Both the position numbers and the translations under genes were made by a program. A DNA stretch of 17,545 bases from a bacterium (GTDB taxonomy: Bacteria; Bacillota; Clostridia; Oscillospirales; Acutalibacteraceae): positions 1 through 17,545 of the forward strand of contig JAHKZS010000239.1 in the NCBI GenBank assembly GCA_020626545.1, written 5' to 3'. Of this stretch, positions 15,605-17,545 are shown piece by piece (the first letter of the stretch is position 1; each line of letters opens with the position of its first letter). The notes under the pieces were generated by a model. That model had not been told where the DNA came from. It worked only from the letters and a program-made list of their open reading frames with translations, and did not search any database.

Positions 15605-17545
15605 ATAGTTTTTTATTGCATTAATTAATGAAGATTTTGAATAAGTACAATAAACGTCCTTAGGATATTTCTGCCTTTCTGAATTATATACTTTTAACCA
15701 ATAATCATTATCCATAACATCTCTTTCTTCATCTTCATATATAATTCTTTCACCGTCACCGGAAATCTGACTTATCTCTCTTTTAGAGGCAATATTATGA
15801 TTTATAAAATCATATTCAGCTAAATAGAAATATCCATCAACTCCCAGTAGAAAACCGTTTCCATTTTCTTTATAACGAAAGAGTGTATACTCATCGAGCA
15901 AAAAATCCACAACCTCATTATTAGAAATCCAATATAGGTAATTGCCTCCGTTTTCCGACTCTCTGACTATTTCGGGAATATCATCATTATCAATTTTTAT
16001 TAACGCAAATTTAGCGTCATTCGGAGAAGAATCGTTGCTAAAAAAGTCAATATATGTTTGTTTCCAATCTGATAAAACCTTTGGTTTAGTAGTATTTGCC
16101 TTTGTTGAATTTTCTGTCGGCTTAGCTGTAGCTTCCGGTTTGGTGTTATCAATAGGAACAATTAATTGACGATTTTTATTTAAAACTGTGTCATTATCCT
16201 TTGCGTTAACTAAAGAATAATGTTTTACGAACTCATCATTCCGCCTATATTCGCTACTATATTTTGCTACAAATTCATCAGCGTTATTTCCGTATTTCTC
16301 TTTAGCTTTTTCAAATGCTCTTTTTACTGTTACTCCATCAAGCATTTTATCCGCAGTTTCAAATAGTATTGATAAGGAATACGAAGGCTTATTATCTTCC
16401 CGTAATAAATAGCTTTCATTTACTGAACCAATAATCGCATTCGCACCATTTTCCTTGAAATTTTCAGAAAGAGTATAATCAACGTCATTATCGGTACCAA
16501 ATCCATAACAATTCCCCATCAAAATTATGGTATCCGGAATTTTACTTGATGAATAATAATGCTCAAAGAATTCAGGAAGTATTTGATATCCTCCGGTATT
16601 TACATTCCTAGCTATATAATTCTTACTAATATCATATTTATATTTTGTATCATTTAAATGTTCCAAAACTGATATTGTAGATTTGTTCTTCCCGAAAATT
16701 TCAAATTGTTCACGTGTTCCATGTGCCCCAATCAGCGATATACTCTTTTTAATAAAACATGTCTTATAGTACTCAACCGTTGGATTAGTTATTATTTCTG
16801 TTGGTAAATTGCTTTTATCCCATTCTTTTTTCTTTTCTTTAAAAAGTCTATAAATCTCATCAAATGAAACACCTTTATCACTTTCCCCTCGCCTTACATA
16901 ATCAAAGATTATCAATGCGTTATTATCCAAAACATGTGCTGATTTTTTTGAACCGGTTTCACTTAAGTCCTTAATTTCATTATTAAATGAATTAATTTCC
17001 CCTGCATTTCCTCCATAATATACACCATCTTCACTAACTTTATCTCCAATATCTAAAACACCATAGTCACCATTAAAATATTGAAAGCCATAAGATTTTG
17101 TATCATCATTATAAAACACGCCGTTTTCTTTTATCCTTTTCTTATTGATTAGCTTTTTGAACTTATCATCAACTAAGGCTTTCCTTTCCTGTATAGATAA
17201 ATTGTAAAAATTTTCGCTTTTAACTATTTTTTTAAGGTGTTTATTTGCCTGAGTAATTTTATTTAAATCTTTATGTGAATATGTATTTTTTACAGAAACA
17301 ATTACCTTATTAGATTTGTTGCTTGCTGTTTTTGCATAGAATTTAATCTTACCTGTATTATTCTTTTTTATTTTTATTTTTGCTGAAAAAATTCCATCAT
17401 TAGCTTTTAAATCTCCATTTTTCTTTGTATTTCCATCATCAAAAAATGAAGCTAACTTTTTTCTATTACCATAAAGCTTTATTTTTTCTTCGCCGCTTTT
17501 TATGGTAAATGTTATATTATATTTTTCTCCTGTAAATATATAGTC
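15602..17545 (-). CDS. Ig-like/caspase-fold (clan CD) cysteine peptidase-like protein, front end off the window
   Basis: The frame is open for 647 codons from the right edge to the TAA at 15602, so the real start lies beyond 17545; a GTG at 17119 is inside it and is not the start. About residues 1-85 look like an Ig-like domain ending in a DDG-x-GD-x-ANDGIFS pattern. A caspase-fold core follows: strand NALIIFDY near 209-216, then LIGAHGTRE with His275 and ILMGNCYGFG with Cys346, the His-Cys pair of CHAT, gingipain-type and caspase peptidases; GANAIIGSVNES after the Cys is also typical. A TKP-rich linker (about 465-490) precedes a C-terminal domain (about 493-647) with KIDNDDIPEI, an acidic turn like those of calcium-binding loops. 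Peptidase activity and target are unproven. Base use is much more AT-rich than in the neighbours. A surface or secreted location is likely, but the N-terminus is not visible. Confidence 0.8.
   Translation of the reverse strand, partial: DYIFTGEKYNITFTIKSGEEKIKLYGNRKKLASFFDDGNTKKNGDLKANDGIFSAKIKIKKNNTGKIKFYAKTASNKSNKVIVSVKNTYSHKDLNKITQANKHLKKIVKSENFYNLSIQERKALVDDKFKKLINKKRIKENGVFYNDDTKSYGFQYFNGDYGVLDIGDKVSEDGVYYGGNAGEINSFNNEIKDLSETGSKKSAHVLDNNALIIFDYVRRGESDKGVSFDEIYRLFKEKKKEWDKSNLPTEIITNPTVEYYKTCFIKKSISLIGAHGTREQFEIFGKNKSTISVLEHLNDTKYKYDISKNYIARNVNTGGYQILPEFFEHYYSSSKIPDTIILMGNCYGFGTDNDVDYTLSENFKENGANAIIGSVNESYLLREDNKPSYSLSILFETADKMLDGVTVKRAFEKAKEKYGNNADEFVAKYSSEYRRNDEFVKHYSLVNAKDNDTVLNKNRQLIVPIDNTKPEATAKPTENSTKANTTKPKVLSDWKQTYIDFFSNDSSPNDAKFALIKIDNDDIPEIVRESENGGNYLYWISNNEVVDFLLDEYTLFRYKENGNGFLLGVDGYFYLAEYDFINHNIASKREISQISGDGERIIYEDEERDVMDNDYWLKVYNSERQKYPKDVYCTYSKSSLINAIKNY

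Noticed and set aside
15602..17119. A gene starting at the GTG near 17119
   Set aside because: The same frame stays open to 17545 and the upstream residues form a plausible Ig-like domain, so the gene is cut by the window edge.

Overview
The window looks like part of a chromosome from a Gram-positive anaerobic gut Clostridium-type bacterium, most likely Oscillospiraceae/Ruminococcaceae. The reasons are the Gram-positive CpsC/CpsD split of the polysaccharide tyrosine kinase, a sortase, secreted fibronectin III and Big2 proteins, AGGTGA/GGAGG ribosome sites, a methionine synthase whose reactivation domain is a separate protein, and a possible starch-binding-type module. The genus is an inference; I see no rRNA, tRNA, transposase, phage gene or CRISPR array.

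Layout. (a) 1-2536, minus strand: start of an exopolysaccharide/capsule locus, cpsC (chain-length/kinase activator), cpsD (BY-kinase) and the front part of a polyprenyl-phosphate sugar transferase that runs off the left edge. (b) 2576-2839: divergent promoter region. (c) 2840-6150, plus strand: a cell-envelope operon of a small secreted single-anchor protein, a sortase (class D-like), a four-helix membrane protein and a secreted three-Fn3 protein, ended by a strong terminator. (d) 6217-8061, plus: near-consensus promoter, a secreted Fn3-Fn3-Big2 protein and an abutting cytoplasmic asparaginase-family gene with an apparently divergent active site. (e) 8062-8621: non-coding region with an inverted repeat, a possible small RNA and a bidirectional terminator, plus a 56-residue acidic minus-strand gene. 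(f) 8622-10574, plus: secreted calcineurin-type metallophosphoesterase with a CBM26-like C-terminal module. (g) 10609-11547, minus: GT2 glycosyltransferase of the dolichol-phosphate-mannose-synthase/GtrB type. (h) 11677-15549, plus: tightly coupled methionine-methyl operon metF, reactivation protein, metH. (i) 15602-17545, minus: a large AT-rich gene entering from the right edge, encoding an Ig-like domain, a caspase-fold (clan CD, CHAT/gingipain-like) peptidase domain with a His-Cys pair, a TKP-rich linker and an acidic-loop C-terminal domain.

How the genes work together. MetF makes 5-methyl-tetrahydrofolate, MetH uses it to methylate homocysteine through cobalamin, and the middle protein supplies the reactivation domain that MetH lacks. 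The polysaccharide genes, the sortase cluster and the secreted proteins form a surface-building neighbourhood. The parts most worth a second look are the right-edge caspase-like protein, whose base composition differs sharply from the rest, the sortase cluster with its non-canonical sorting tail, the odd asparaginase, and the small-gene/small-RNA region around 8.1-8.5 kb.
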